Positions 7,474 to 14,475 of a DNA stretch of 43,706 bases are shown here, piece by piece. The position numbers were made by a program, and so were the translations under genes. Numbering within the stretch: position 1 is the stretch's first letter; the number at the start of each line of letters is the position of its first letter. This DNA is from Acidobacteriota bacterium. Its GTDB lineage: Bacteria; Pseudomonadota; Alphaproteobacteria; Caulobacterales; Hyphomonadaceae. The DNA is taken from assembly GCA_016712445.1 (NCBI GenBank), contig JADJRB010000005.1, positions 1-43,706 on the forward strand, in the 5' to 3' direction. The notes beneath the pieces are model-generated. The model had not been told where the DNA came from. It searched no databases and was given only the letters and a program-made list of their open reading frames with translations.

Positions 7474-7613
7474 AACGGCTTATTCAGTCGCTCATCATCC
7501 ACTGGATGTTCTCCAAAGTTCCTTTCCCCGCTCCAGCGTTCTTGCACCCACACATCTTCGGGTGGGCGATCGGCGCGCGGATCTACGAGCGCGTGAAAGG
7601 CGAGCGCCCATGA
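7470..7613 (+). CDS. Small hypothetical protein
   Basis: A 47-residue frame from a GTG at 7470 that overlaps the nuclease stop (GTGA), preceded by GGAGG. It contains a hydrophobic N-terminal stretch (LIQSLIIHWMF) and a basic end. It may be a small membrane-associated protein. It is supported mainly by tight overlaps on both sides, its last codons overlapping the ATG at 7610. Confidence 0.5.
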   Translation: MKRLIQSLIIHWMFSKVPFPAPAFLHPHIFGWAIGARIYERVKGERP

Positions 7614-7789
7614 AGTGCCTCGTGTGCGATTCCCCACTCGCCGCCGGCCGGTGCGAAAGCCCGGCCTGCGCGCTGTTTCTCTCCGCGCAGCCGCGCCTGG
7701 TCGTGCGGCTCGACGGCCCCCGCATCATCCTCGCAATCGAGGAGGAAACTGAAACCCCGCAACCGAACCCCGGAGGATTGATCGTATGA
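7610..7789 (+). CDS. Small zinc-finger-like protein
   Basis: A 59-residue protein beginning MKCLVCD, with a possible zinc site formed by CLVC and CESPAC within the first 25 residues. The C-terminal half is beta-like and acidic (RLVVRLDGPRIILAIEEE). Its ATG overlaps the previous stop (ATGA), and it overlaps the next start the same way. One of a series of tiny cysteine-pair proteins in the early region. Confidence 0.6.
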   Translation: MKCLVCDSPLAAGRCESPACALFLSAQPRLVVRLDGPRIILAIEEETETPQPNPGGLIV

Positions 7790-8040
7790 AACTCTGTCCG
7801 AAGTGCCAGCGGCCCCTCACGCCGTCGCGGATCTCGCCCGCGGATCTGCTTCACGCCGCTGCCAGCATGGCCCCGCCGCTCGATGGCCCGATCCGCGAGA
7901 ACGTGATCGAGGCCGCGTTCCTGCTTTCGTGCATGGTCGATGTCGAGATTTCGCGCCTCGCTGCCGACCAGGCCGACCGCGACCGCATGCTCGCGCTCGT
8001 TGCTCAGCACATCGAGCAGAGGATGGGGCAGACGGCGTGA
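7786..8040 (+). CDS. Small protein with an N-terminal CxxC
   Basis: An 84-residue protein starting MKLCPKCQRPLTPSRI. A single CPKC pair is followed by a helical body (VIEAAFLLSCMVDVEISRLA) and a charged end. The start is preceded by GGAGG (7771-7775). The lone CXXC could complete a zinc site by dimerisation. No family is recognised. Confidence 0.6.
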   Translation: MKLCPKCQRPLTPSRISPADLLHAAASMAPPLDGPIRENVIEAAFLLSCMVDVEISRLAADQADRDRMLALVAQHIEQRMGQTA

Positions 8041-8114
8041 AAAACGACGACGCCTCGCTGCTGATCCTCCTGTTTCTGCTCCTCGCCTGTGCCGTGCTCG
8101 TGTTCTTCCGCTAG
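8037..8114 (+). CDS. Very small single-span membrane protein
   Basis: A 25-residue frame from a GTG that overlaps the previous stop (GTGA). After four charged residues it is one hydrophobic segment (LLILLFLLLACAVLVFF). It could be a small membrane toxin, a holin-like peptide or a superinfection factor. It is the last intact gene before the broken integrase. Confidence 0.45.
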   Translation: MKNDDASLLILLFLLLACAVLVFFR

Positions 8115-8144
8115 GCCGCTGGGGCCTTCACAAAAAGGCGCGGC

Positions 8145-8782
8145 GTGATCGCGAACTACCTGCGCCCGCGCTTCGGCGAGGCGAGACCCCAGGGCAAAAC
8201 TGCGCCGCGGCCACCGCGCGTGGATCACGCCCGCCCAGCTCGCCGGGATTGTCGACGCGATGGCCGAGCCCTACGCCACGATGGTGCACACCGCCGCCTG
8301 GACCGGGCTGCGGGTGAGTGAGCTGATCGGGCTGCGCTGGCGCAACGTCGGCGCGGATTCGATCACCGTGGCCGAGCGCTGCTGCCGTGGCGACTGGGGC
8401 GAGCCCAAAACCGAGGCGAGCGCCGCGACGATCCCGGTCAACCGGTCCGTGCTGGCCCGCCTGGGCAAGCGCGGCGCTCCGGACGCGCTCGTGTTCCGGA
8501 CGGCGTGCGGGCGGCCGCTGCGCGATAACAACGTCCTGGTGCGGCACCTCAAGCCCGCCGCGCGCCAGCTCGGCCTCGACTGGGTGAACTGGCTGGTGCT
8601 GCGCCGCTCGTTCGCCACCTGGCTCAAAATGGCCGGCGCGGACGTTAAGGACGCGCAGGGACTCATGCGCCACGCCCAGGGCCAGTACCACCCTCGACAT
8701 CTACCAGCAGTTCGTCCCAGCCTCCCAGCGCCGCGTGATCGATGGACTTATCGATCACTTCGCGGCTGAGTCCGCGCCCTGA
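8145..8782 (+). pseudogene. Decayed tyrosine integrase next to attP
   Basis: Pieces of one integrase appear in three frames. Frame one (from 8145) gives IANYLRPRFGE, typical of the N-terminal half. From about 8200 a second frame gives HRAWITPAQLAGIVDAMAEP, then the catalytic Arg in TGLRVSELIGLRW and a degraded second box (LVLRRSFATWL). At about 8690 one extra base shifts the frame, and the third frame supplies the missing C-terminus with the nucleophile Tyr (STTLDIYQQFVPASQRR), ending at TGA 8780-8782. The arm-binding domain and most of the core-binding domain are gone. The last codons run into the tRNA-like attachment sequence, so this was probably the integrase that used it. Confidence 0.8.
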
Positions 8783-8823
8783 AAAGGCTGGCGTCGGCGG
8801 TTCGATTCCGTCCCTGGCCACCA
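8779..8823 (+). other. Probable attP: 3' end of a tRNA-Phe-like gene
   Basis: The sequence reads as the 3' part of a tRNA. CTGAAAA (8779-8785) matches the anticodon loop of tRNA-Phe (GAA). A T-arm follows with stem GGCGG (8796-8800) and CCGTC (8808-8812) around TTCGATT, then seven acceptor bases CCTGGCC, discriminator A and CCA (8820-8823). The matching 5' acceptor strand GGCCAGG is not upstream, so this is only a tRNA 3' fragment, as expected of a phage attP that rebuilds the host tRNA on integration. It lies right at the end of the broken integrase. Confidence 0.75.
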
Positions 8824-8824
8824 T

Positions 8825-8896
8825 CCCCTTCAACTAGGGGAAATATTGGGGTAACGTTATCGTGCCTTTGGAACACAAAGGTACTTTGATGTTTTT
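8825..8896 (+). terminator. Hairpins following the attP
   Basis: Two hairpins follow the tRNA fragment: CCCCT (8825-8829) with AGGGG (8836-8840), and GTGCCTTTG (8862-8870) with CAAAGGTAC (8876-8884; one mismatch), the latter followed by TTTGATGTTTTT. The second looks like a rho-independent terminator for the plus strand, although an integrase arm or operator function cannot be excluded. Confidence 0.4.
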
Positions 8897-9167
8897 GGGC
8901 AGCGTGGAAGCGTTTCCGCAGTAGAATAGTGACTTGAGCGCCGCCACACCCTGGCGAGCGCCTGTTCGCAGTCCTCGCATCCGCGCCCGCTGCCATGCGA
9001 AGTTAGGCTGAGGTTCACTGGGTTTCTTCGGATGCACGCCCGGTGACTGAAGCCCGACCTGGCGAGCGGGCCGGAACATGCCGGACCTTCGCGAGACCCT
9101 GGGGGCGGAATGCTCGTGCAAAAGCACCCGCCCTCCAGATTTTTTTACCCCCCAACAGAGCCGACGA

Positions 9168-9246
9168 ACACAGCCTTTTGACTGCATCCCGAAACATAGT
9201 CTTTTGACTGTGTGTTTGCCCGAAAAACCCAGTCATTTCACTGGGT
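9168..9246. repeat. Three copies of a 20-bp palindromic element
   Basis: Copies: ACACAGCCTTTTGACTGCAT (9168-9187), ACATAGTCTTTTGACTGTGT (9194-9213) and ACCCAGTCATTTCACTGGGT (9227-9246). Arms of 7-8 bases flank a 4-6 base centre. Start-to-start spacing is 26 and 33 bases. They are likely binding sites for a dimeric protein (repressor or replication initiator). Confidence 0.7.
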
Positions 9247-9261
9247 CCCATCATTATTCAG

Positions 9262-9288
9262 TAGAGAATTACTCTATACATGTAGAGT
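9262..9288. promoter_or_regulatory. Overlapping TAGAG/CTCTA inverted repeats
   Basis: TAGAG (9262-9266), CTCTA (9272-9276) and TAGAGT (9283-9288) can pair in two alternative ways, the second being ACTCTA-6-TAGAGT. TATACA at 9275-9280 could be a -10 box for the replication gene, but no good -35 is seen. Confidence 0.35.
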
Positions 9289-9585
9289 CTGTCTGTTCTC
9301 CCGGAGAGAAAACCGACCCAACTGACTTGACCCTTCTCCTTCTCTTCCCTCTTGCGTTTTACGCGCATGTGGGAGTATCGTTGACTCTTCCGGCTGTCGT
9401 TTTGAAATCGGACCAAAGGGATTTGCACCCCTCCGAATCGAGCGATGGCGCAGGAAAGTGCATCCGACAAGCGGGCCTCGCCCGTTGCCCCCCACGCAAC
9501 GACGATCCACGTTTTCGGAAAGAACGAAGACGAGGGTTAATCGTCCTGATGCGAACACTGAGCTTTTACGCGCGGGAGGCTGCCA

Positions 9586-10851
9586 ATGAGTAGAGCCTCC
9601 GCCGCGACAACGGCAGCCGCTGAGCTGCCAGCCCCCAAAGTCCGACGCCTACCCGCCTGGACGCGCCGCAACATCGCCTGGCGCGCCATCCCCGAAACGT
9701 ACTTCACCGTGTTGGCGCGCGAGCTATCGCCCGCCGCCTACTCGCTTGCCGGGCTCATGATCTGCCTCGCGGGCGAGGAAGAGTTTTGCGACGTGCTGCA
9801 ATCGCGGCTCGCGAAGCTCCTGAAAATGCACACGGTTACCGTTGGCGAGGCGCTCGACGAACTGGAACGCGCGGGCGCTATCGCCAAGCGCAAAGTCGGC
9901 GCGCGCAAGGTGTACGACCTGCTGGTGGATGCGTGGAAAAACGTGAAGTGCCGGCCGCGGCCCAAGGTCGAAGAGATGCCCGCCGCCGAGGAAGCGGAGG
10001 CGACAGAGCCCGCCGCCGATGCGCCGCGCAAGCCGCTGCAGAGCGTGAGCATTGCCCGCGGCAAGACGCGCGAGATCGCGATCCCGGCCGCGATCACCTG
10101 CCGCGCCGTGCGCTGCGCGAACGAGAGCGCTTTCCCGCTGGACGTGGAAGCGCGTATAATCTCGGGAGAGCAGCCGGGCGCGGACACCATCGAGTTGGCG
10201 ATTCGCGAAAAGAGCGCGATTTCGCAACATGTGCCCGATGCAAGCAAAGGAGTTAAGGTCGAATCACCCAGTCAAATGACTGGGTGTTTGGATCCGCAAA
10301 ACGCGCCGAGCGAGCTGAATTCGCTGCGCGAAATGGTGAATCGCGCCCTCGGCGCGCACCTCGGCTTTGTCACCGACGAAGATCTCCGCGCGATCGGCAC
10401 CGCCCTGAACGGCTGCCCGATCGACCAGTATGCTCGCCGCCTCCACCAGCGGCGCGGCATGTTCACGGGCGGCAAAGGCACCTGGGGCGGTGCCCTCCTC
10501 ATCGCACAGGATTGTGCCAAGGCCTTTGCCGCCGCCTCCACCCCGCCGCCCGCAGCCGCGCAGCCTGAACCACTCCCCACCGTCGCAGCGGCCGACGAAG
10601 CCGCCTACGAAGCGCATTGCGACCAGCTTTTCGAGGCGTGGTGGAACGCGCAATCGCCCGATGAGCAGGCGAAGCTGAACGAGCAGCACAGAGATGCTGT
10701 GTACAAACAATTCGCCGGAACGCGCTATTGGCCTAAGGCGCAGCTCGCGGAAACGATCCGCCGCAGCATTCGCGTAGAGGCGCTCAAGACGCTCGCGCCG
10801 GCGTTCGATGAGTTTATGCGCCGCCCTCGCGCGAAAGGGGCAAGCGTATGA
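9586..10851 (+). CDS. Replication-initiator-like protein with winged helix
   Basis: A 421-residue protein with a good ribosome-binding site (GGAGG six bases before the ATG). Residues 25-120 look like a winged helix domain (FCDVLQSRLAKLLKMHTVTV, then EALDELERAGAIAKRKVG), as in phage replication initiators of the O-protein type. The middle (120-240) is Pro/Ala/Glu-rich and low in complexity. The C-terminal half is helical, with the box TWGGALLIAQDCAKAF at about 303-318. A perfect copy of the upstream palindrome lies inside the gene at 10266-10285, as lambda ori lies inside O. No helicase or loader motif was seen, so it probably recruits host machinery. A pure regulator remains possible. Confidence 0.65.
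   Translation: MSRASAATTAAAELPAPKVRRLPAWTRRNIAWRAIPETYFTVLARELSPAAYSLAGLMICLAGEEEFCDVLQSRLAKLLKMHTVTVGEALDELERAGAIAKRKVGARKVYDLLVDAWKNVKCRPRPKVEEMPAAEEAEATEPAADAPRKPLQSVSIARGKTREIAIPAAITCRAVRCANESAFPLDVEARIISGEQPGADTIELAIREKSAISQHVPDASKGVKVESPSQMTGCLDPQNAPSELNSLREMVNRALGAHLGFVTDEDLRAIGTALNGCPIDQYARRLHQRRGMFTGGKGTWGGALLIAQDCAKAFAAASTPPPAAAQPEPLPTVAAADEAAYEAHCDQLFEAWWNAQSPDEQAKLNEQHRDAVYKQFAGTRYWPKAQLAETIRRSIRVEALKTLAPAFDEFMRRPRAKGASV
10265..10286. repeat. Fourth copy of the palindromic element, inside the replication gene
   Basis: ACCCAGTCAAATGACTGGGT at 10266-10285, extended by one C/G pair, is a perfect 9-4-9 inverted repeat of the same family as the sites at 9168-9246. It falls in the low-complexity linker of the protein, where extra sequence is tolerated. 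Confidence 0.75.
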
Positions 10852-11120
10852 GCTACCTTGAGAGCTGCTCCTCGAACGCGTGGCAGTGCCGCGAGTGCGG
10901 GTGCGATGACATGCACGCGTGCATGGATCGCGGCGTGCCCTGCCACTGGGTTGCGCCGCACCTGTGTAGCGCCTGTGCACGGAGCAAGGCGTCTCCAGCT
11001 CGGCGCGCTGCGAGAGAGGCGCGAAGTCTTCTGGCACTCCGCCGGAACGCGGGCGGTATAGCAGGCCGCGGGGGCCTGCCTGCCGCCCTCCGCGTGCAAC
11101 GCGTGGGGAAGGGCAGGTGA
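10848..11120 (+). CDS. Cysteine-rich zinc-finger protein
   Basis: A 90-residue protein overlapping the replication gene by ATGA. The N-terminal 45 residues carry CRECGCDDMHACMDRGVPC and then HLCSACARS, giving enough Cys/His for one or two zinc sites. The C-terminus is basic and Arg/Gly-rich. Similar C..C..W..C..C modules occur in small phage proteins of unknown role. Confidence 0.65.
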   Translation: MSYLESCSSNAWQCRECGCDDMHACMDRGVPCHWVAPHLCSACARSKASPARRAAREARSLLALRRNAGGIAGRGGLPAALRVQRVGKGR

Positions 11121-11127
11121 TGCGCCC

Positions 11128-11790
11128 ATGGCGATTGAGATCCTGAGCCGGTATACCGGCGCAATCCTCTATTCGAGCGCGACGGCGGAGACGATAGCGA
11201 AAGCGGTCGTCGAAGCTGCTCGGAGCGGCGACCTCTACGGCGCGAACCTCTACGGCGCGAACCTCTACGGCGCGAACCTCGAAGGCGCGAACCTCGAAGG
11301 CGCGAACCTCGAAGGCGCGAACCTCTACGGCGCGAAACCTCGACCTCTAGGCGCGAACCTCTACGGCGCGAACCTCTACGGCGCGAACCTCGTCCGCGCG
11401 AACCTCTACGGCGCGAACCTCTACGGCGCGAACCTCTACGGCGCGAACCTCGTCCGCGCGAACCTCGAAGGCGCGAACCTCGAAGGCGCGAACCTCGTCC
11501 GCGCGAACCTCTACGGCGCGAACCTCGAAGGCGCGAAAACTTCAGACACCACCAAGATTGATCGCGTTGCGATCACGCTTGTCGGATCGCGGCACGTCAT
11601 CACCGCCTACTCTGATCGCGTCCGCATTGGTTGTCAGGAACGCTCGTATGGAAACTGGCTAGAGGTCTACAAGAGCGTCGGCAAGATGGAGGGTTATACC
11701 GCAGAGCAAATCGAAGAATACGGGGGGCTGATTCTTCGCGCCCAGGCGATGTTTGCAGCGAGTGGAAAAGCCGTGGAGGAACTTGCGTGA
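11128..11790 (+). CDS. Pentapeptide-repeat protein
   Basis: A 220-residue protein. Residues 36-138 are near-perfect pentapeptide repeats of the form A-N-L-x-G/R (LYGAN, LEGAN, LVRAN), which fold into a right-handed quadrilateral beta helix. The N-terminal 35 residues and the C-terminal 75 are non-repetitive. Related folds mimic DNA (Qnr, MfpA) and protect gyrase, or act as structural adapters; this one could protect phage DNA from a host factor, which is inference. The run is broken once by AKPRPLG, explained by a +1 and a nearby -1 change in the DNA. The DNA is so uniform that unit-number variation is likely. Confidence 0.92.
   Translation: MAIEILSRYTGAILYSSATAETIAKAVVEAARSGDLYGANLYGANLYGANLEGANLEGANLEGANLYGAKPRPLGANLYGANLYGANLVRANLYGANLYGANLYGANLVRANLEGANLEGANLVRANLYGANLEGAKTSDTTKIDRVAITLVGSRHVITAYSDRVRIGCQERSYGNWLEVYKSVGKMEGYTAEQIEEYGGLILRAQAMFAASGKAVEELA
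11228..11536 (+). repeat. 15-bp tandem repeat array
   Basis: About twenty units of 15 bases of the type CTCTACGGCGCGAAC (variants CTCGAAGGCGCGAAC and CTCGTCCGCGCGAAC) encode the pentapeptide repeats. Variation is confined to the same few bases, which indicates recent expansion by slippage or unequal recombination. Confidence 0.9.
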
Positions 11791-12035
11791 ACATCCGCCC
11801 CACCACGCTCATCCTCACGCTCGCGCCCACGCCACAGGACGGGCGCGATCTGTATCGCGAGCAAAGCCTCACCTGCGCCTGCTGTGGCAACGACAATCGC
11901 CGGGTGACGGCATGGGTGATCCCAGGCCTGTGCGTTGAGTGCGCGATTTACGTTATAAGCGTCACCGTGGCCGCGCCACACACGCCGCCGCGCCAGGCTG
12001 CGCTGTTTGATCGCGGCGCGAGGTTGCCGGGATGA
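11787..12035 (+). CDS. Zinc-ribbon protein
   Basis: An 82-residue protein from a GTG at 11787 overlapping the previous stop (GTGA). The frame is open further upstream, but this coupling decides the start. It carries CACCGNDNRR and CVEC, a four-cysteine ribbon at about residues 32-54. The C-terminus is polar. It overlaps the next gene by ATGA. Function unknown, probably nucleic-acid binding. Confidence 0.65.
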   Translation: MNIRPTTLILTLAPTPQDGRDLYREQSLTCACCGNDNRRVTAWVIPGLCVECAIYVISVTVAAPHTPPRQAALFDRGARLPG

Positions 12036-12739
12036 GCGCCTCAGCGTTGGCCTTCCCCGCCGCCACCTTTCGGGCGTGTCTCGACTGCGACGCGCCTCTC
12101 GATCAGCCATACGCGCAATGGTGCACACGCTGCCGCCCGGCGCATCGCAAGCGCCGTCTCGTCCACGTTCCCAGCACGCAGATCGACGAGGAAATTACTG
12201 CGGCGTATAAAAAATTCCGCGAGTTCAACAACCGCAAGGCGATCACGCTCGCCGCGCGTCGCATCGGCTGGCCTCGCCACGCCGTGCTGAGGCGCGCCCG
12301 GCAGCTCGGCCTGGCGCAAACGAAGGAAGCGCCCTGGACAGAGCGCGAGGTTTCAGTGCTTCAGCAGTACGGCTACCTCTCAGATGCGAAGCTCGCGGAG
12401 AAGCTGCGGGCTCACGGATTCATCCGCTCCGCCACAGCCGTGCACCTGAAATGCAAGCGCATGCGGATCAAGAGCAATGGCGACTGGTACAGCGCGACGA
12501 AACTCGCGAACGCGTTCGGCTGCGATGCTCACGTGGTGCTGCGCTGGATCAACTCGAAGGCGCTGCGCGCGGAGAAACGAGGGACCGAGCGCGGCGAGGC
12601 GCAAGGCGGCGACACGTGGCTGATCCGCCATGAGGACGTGCAGCGCTTCGCGCTCGCCTACCCGGATGAGTACGACCTGGCGAAGGTGGAAAAGTACTGG
12701 TTCCTCGACATGATCACCGGAGGCAAGATATGTCGGTGA
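12032..12739 (+). CDS. DNA-binding protein with zinc ribbon and helix-turn-helix domains
   Basis: A 235-residue protein. The N-terminus carries CLDC and CTRC (about residues 16-34). Residues 60-120 contain two Myb/HTH-like helices (ITLAARRIGWPRHAVLRRAR, then PWTEREVSVLQQYGYLSDAK). Residues 150-175 resemble a MerR-type or excisionase-type helix-turn-helix (YSATKLANAFGCDAHVVLRW). Such stacked binding domains suit a phage transcription regulator of middle or late genes. It overlaps both neighbours. Confidence 0.7.
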   Translation: MSASALAFPAATFRACLDCDAPLDQPYAQWCTRCRPAHRKRRLVHVPSTQIDEEITAAYKKFREFNNRKAITLAARRIGWPRHAVLRRARQLGLAQTKEAPWTEREVSVLQQYGYLSDAKLAEKLRAHGFIRSATAVHLKCKRMRIKSNGDWYSATKLANAFGCDAHVVLRWINSKALRAEKRGTERGEAQGGDTWLIRHEDVQRFALAYPDEYDLAKVEKYWFLDMITGGKICR

Positions 12740-12915
12740 GCGCGGTCATAAACATCGTCGTTTTCGTCGCGCTTGTCGCTCTTCACTTCTACATCATCCA
12801 TCGCCTCATCCTTGTCGAGCGCGCCTTGCGCAACGTCCTCGCCGCGATTGAAAACGGCGATGATCTGGAGCGCCTCAACAATGCGATCCAGGCAGCGCGA
12901 AAGGTAGTGGCGTGA
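12730..12915 (+). CDS. Small membrane protein with a coiled-coil tail
   Basis: A 61-residue protein with one transmembrane helix (INIVVFVALVALHFYIIH) followed by an amphipathic helix (LERLNNAIQAARKVV). It overlaps the upstream gene by 10 bases and the downstream gene by GTGA. The shape fits a membrane-anchored accessory protein; no function is assigned. Confidence 0.6.
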   Translation: MSVSAVINIVVFVALVALHFYIIHRLILVERALRNVLAAIENGDDLERLNNAIQAARKVVA

Positions 12916-13367
12916 TGGGTTGCCACATTGAAATCCCGCAATCCGGCCCATGGAAGGGCGCGCAAGTTATCACCTGCGGCAAAGCGTTCGACCCGCCGAA
13001 GCCCTGCAAGTTCTGTAGCGAGACAGGACTCTATCTTTGCGACTGGAAGGAAGTGGAACGCGTAGAGGCTACGCAATGGCACGATGTGCGGATTGGAGAC
13101 GTATGGATGTATTTGCCGAGCCAGCCCGCAAAAGTAGTGAACATCGAGGCCGAAGATTATGGCCTGTGCTTCTGTCTCGACATCGGCAAGGGTAGAATCG
13201 TTCGCCCTTTCCGCTTCTTCAACTCCACTCTGACTTGCCCCATCTTCCGCCGCGGCAGATGCGATCAGCCAGTGTGCGAGTGCCACGCCCGCGAAGTTGG
13301 CGATGACGTTCATTACTGCATGGACTGCTGGCAGCGCCAGGCGGCGCTGATCGGGGGCGGGCGATGA
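12912..13367 (+). CDS. Cysteine-rich hypothetical protein
   Basis: A 151-residue protein starting at GTG 12912, or at the ATG one codon later. Cysteine pairs occur at both ends (CKFC and CDW near residues 32-44, then CDQPVCECHAR and YCMDCW near 120-141). The middle is beta-like (WHDVRIGDVWMYL). It probably binds zinc. The family is not recognised. It overlaps the next gene by ATGA. Confidence 0.65.
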   Translation: MMGCHIEIPQSGPWKGAQVITCGKAFDPPKPCKFCSETGLYLCDWKEVERVEATQWHDVRIGDVWMYLPSQPAKVVNIEAEDYGLCFCLDIGKGRIVRPFRFFNSTLTCPIFRRGRCDQPVCECHAREVGDDVHYCMDCWQRQAALIGGGR

Positions 13368-13567
13368 ACCCCCGCGAAATCGCGATCATCCGCGAGCTGC
13401 TCGCGCTGCGCCGCGCGGGCCAGCTCGCGGGCGTGTGGTGCGACGCGGGCCACCTCCGCGTCGAGCTGCCCGACGGGCACGTTTACGCGGCGCGCAAGCC
13501 AGAACGCTACCAGCGCGTGCTGTTCGCCGCGCAGCAGCACCTCGCGACGCGCAAGGTGGCCGCGTGA
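13364..13567 (+). CDS. Hypothetical small protein
   Basis: A 67-residue basic protein, helical at both ends with a central beta hairpin (RVELPDGHVYAARKPE). It overlaps the previous gene by ATGA. No known domain. Confidence 0.55.
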   Translation: MNPREIAIIRELLALRRAGQLAGVWCDAGHLRVELPDGHVYAARKPERYQRVLFAAQQHLATRKVAA

Positions 13568-13595
13568 TGCCGAGATTGGAAAGGAGTTTAACCCT

Positions 13596-13832
13596 GTGAA
13601 GGTAATGCTGGAAAGCACCAGTAAAATCACCTTTCTCGTCGTGAATGGCGAGGAAGTACCGGCCCGCGTGTGGGAAGGCACCACGGAAAGCGGCATCCCC
13701 TGCCACGCGTACATCACGCGCATTGCCGTGAACGCACAACACGATGCCGCAGAATTCGAGCGCGACCTGCGCGAGACTCGGCCACCATCGGCGGATCTGG
13801 CGCGCGCAATTCCGATGCGCATGGTGCTGTGA
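13596..13832 (+). CDS. Hypothetical small protein
   Basis: A 78-residue protein from a GTG at 13596, chosen because AAGGAG lies nine bases upstream. It looks like a small beta sheet (KITFLVVNGEEVPARVWEG) followed by a helix. Function unknown. Confidence 0.6.
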   Translation: MKVMLESTSKITFLVVNGEEVPARVWEGTTESGIPCHAYITRIAVNAQHDAAEFERDLRETRPPSADLARAIPMRMVL

Positions 13833-13836
13833 GGCA

Positions 13837-14274
13837 ATGCCCATCCGCCCCGAGCTTCGCCACCTGTACCGCGGCCCCGCCTGGGCGGCGATCCGCGCGC
13901 GCATCCTGGCCCGCGCAGGCCACGCCTGCGAGCGCTGCGGCAAGCCGCACGCCGCGAAGCTGCGCGTCACGCGCGGCGGCATCTGGTACGACGACGCGCT
14001 GAGTAGCTGGCGCAACGACGCGGGCGAGGCGAACGGGTTCAACTATCCCGGCATCACCGGGCGCACCGTGTACGTGATCCGGTGCGTGATCACCATCGCG
14101 CATCTCGATCACGATCCGCGCAACAACGCGGACGCGAACCTGGCCGCGCTGTGCCAGCACTGCCACCTGAAACACGATACGCATTTCCACCACGCGAACG
14201 CGCGGCGGACGCGGGCCGCGAACGTGGGACAGGCGTGGCTGAGCCGGGAAATTGAGGAAGGGGTGAGGCCGTGA
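13837..14274 (+). CDS. HNH endonuclease
   Basis: A 145-residue protein whose ATG follows the previous stop by four bases; upstream extension of the frame lacks coding character. It has the usual HNH layout: WAAIRARILARAGHACERCG supplies the first zinc pair, then ITIAHLDHDPRNN, NLAALCQHCHLKHD with the second Cys pair and final His. It could be a free-standing homing nuclease or a packaging helper, since HNH proteins often work with HK97-type terminases. Here it lies far from the terminase on the early strand, which favours a DNA-metabolism role. Confidence 0.85.
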   Translation: MPIRPELRHLYRGPAWAAIRARILARAGHACERCGKPHAAKLRVTRGGIWYDDALSSWRNDAGEANGFNYPGITGRTVYVIRCVITIAHLDHDPRNNADANLAALCQHCHLKHDTHFHHANARRTRAANVGQAWLSREIEEGVRP

Positions 14275-14471
14275 GCATGTTCCGCAATGGCAAGTGGCAC
14301 TTCAAGGCCGCCGTGGAGCCGAGCGCGAAACGCTGGCGCGTGGTGAGTGTGGACGGGCGAACGGAGATGCCGTTCCACGTCGAAGAGGCGGCGCGGCGCT
14401 ACGCGGAAAAGCACGGCGGGCGCGTCGAGGAACGCGTTGCGCGACCGTTCAAATTGCAGGAGGCGAGGTAA
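14271..14471 (+). CDS. Hypothetical small basic protein
   Basis: A 66-residue protein from a GTG overlapping the HNH stop (GTGA). It is basic, with beta strands first (KRWRVVSVDGRTEMPF) and a helix after (VEEAARRYAEKHGG). No family is recognised. Confidence 0.55.
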   Translation: MSMFRNGKWHFKAAVEPSAKRWRVVSVDGRTEMPFHVEEAARRYAEKHGGRVEERVARPFKLQEAR

Positions 14472-14475
14472 GGCA

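Larger units (their letters stand above)
8897..9585. other. Non-coding region upstream of the replication gene
   Basis: About 690 bases without a convincing gene. It contains an AT-rich tract near 9138-9147, three 20-bp palindromic elements (9168-9246) and a set of alternating TAGAG/CTCTA arms (9262-9266, 9272-9276, 9283-9288) around TATACA. Open frames crossing it lack the third-position GC bias of real genes here. The arrangement suits an operator region, a replication origin, or both. Confidence 0.5.

Noticed and set aside
8748..8996. Minus-strand frame containing GQGRNRTADASLFRA
   Set aside because: It is the reverse translation of the tRNA-like fragment and flank, a common type of false gene near tRNA sequences.
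9410..9450. tRNA-like T-arm on the minus strand (GGTGCAAATCC)
   Set aside because: The loop has G at the position of the conserved pseudouridine, and no matching acceptor or other arms are found.
9078..9593. 171-residue plus-strand open frame across the palindromic elements
   Set aside because: It lacks the GC-rich third positions of true genes here, runs through the repeats and overlaps the real start at 9586.
11228..11536. Possible CRISPR array
   Set aside because: The repeats are contiguous 15-bp units without spacers and encode pentapeptide repeats.
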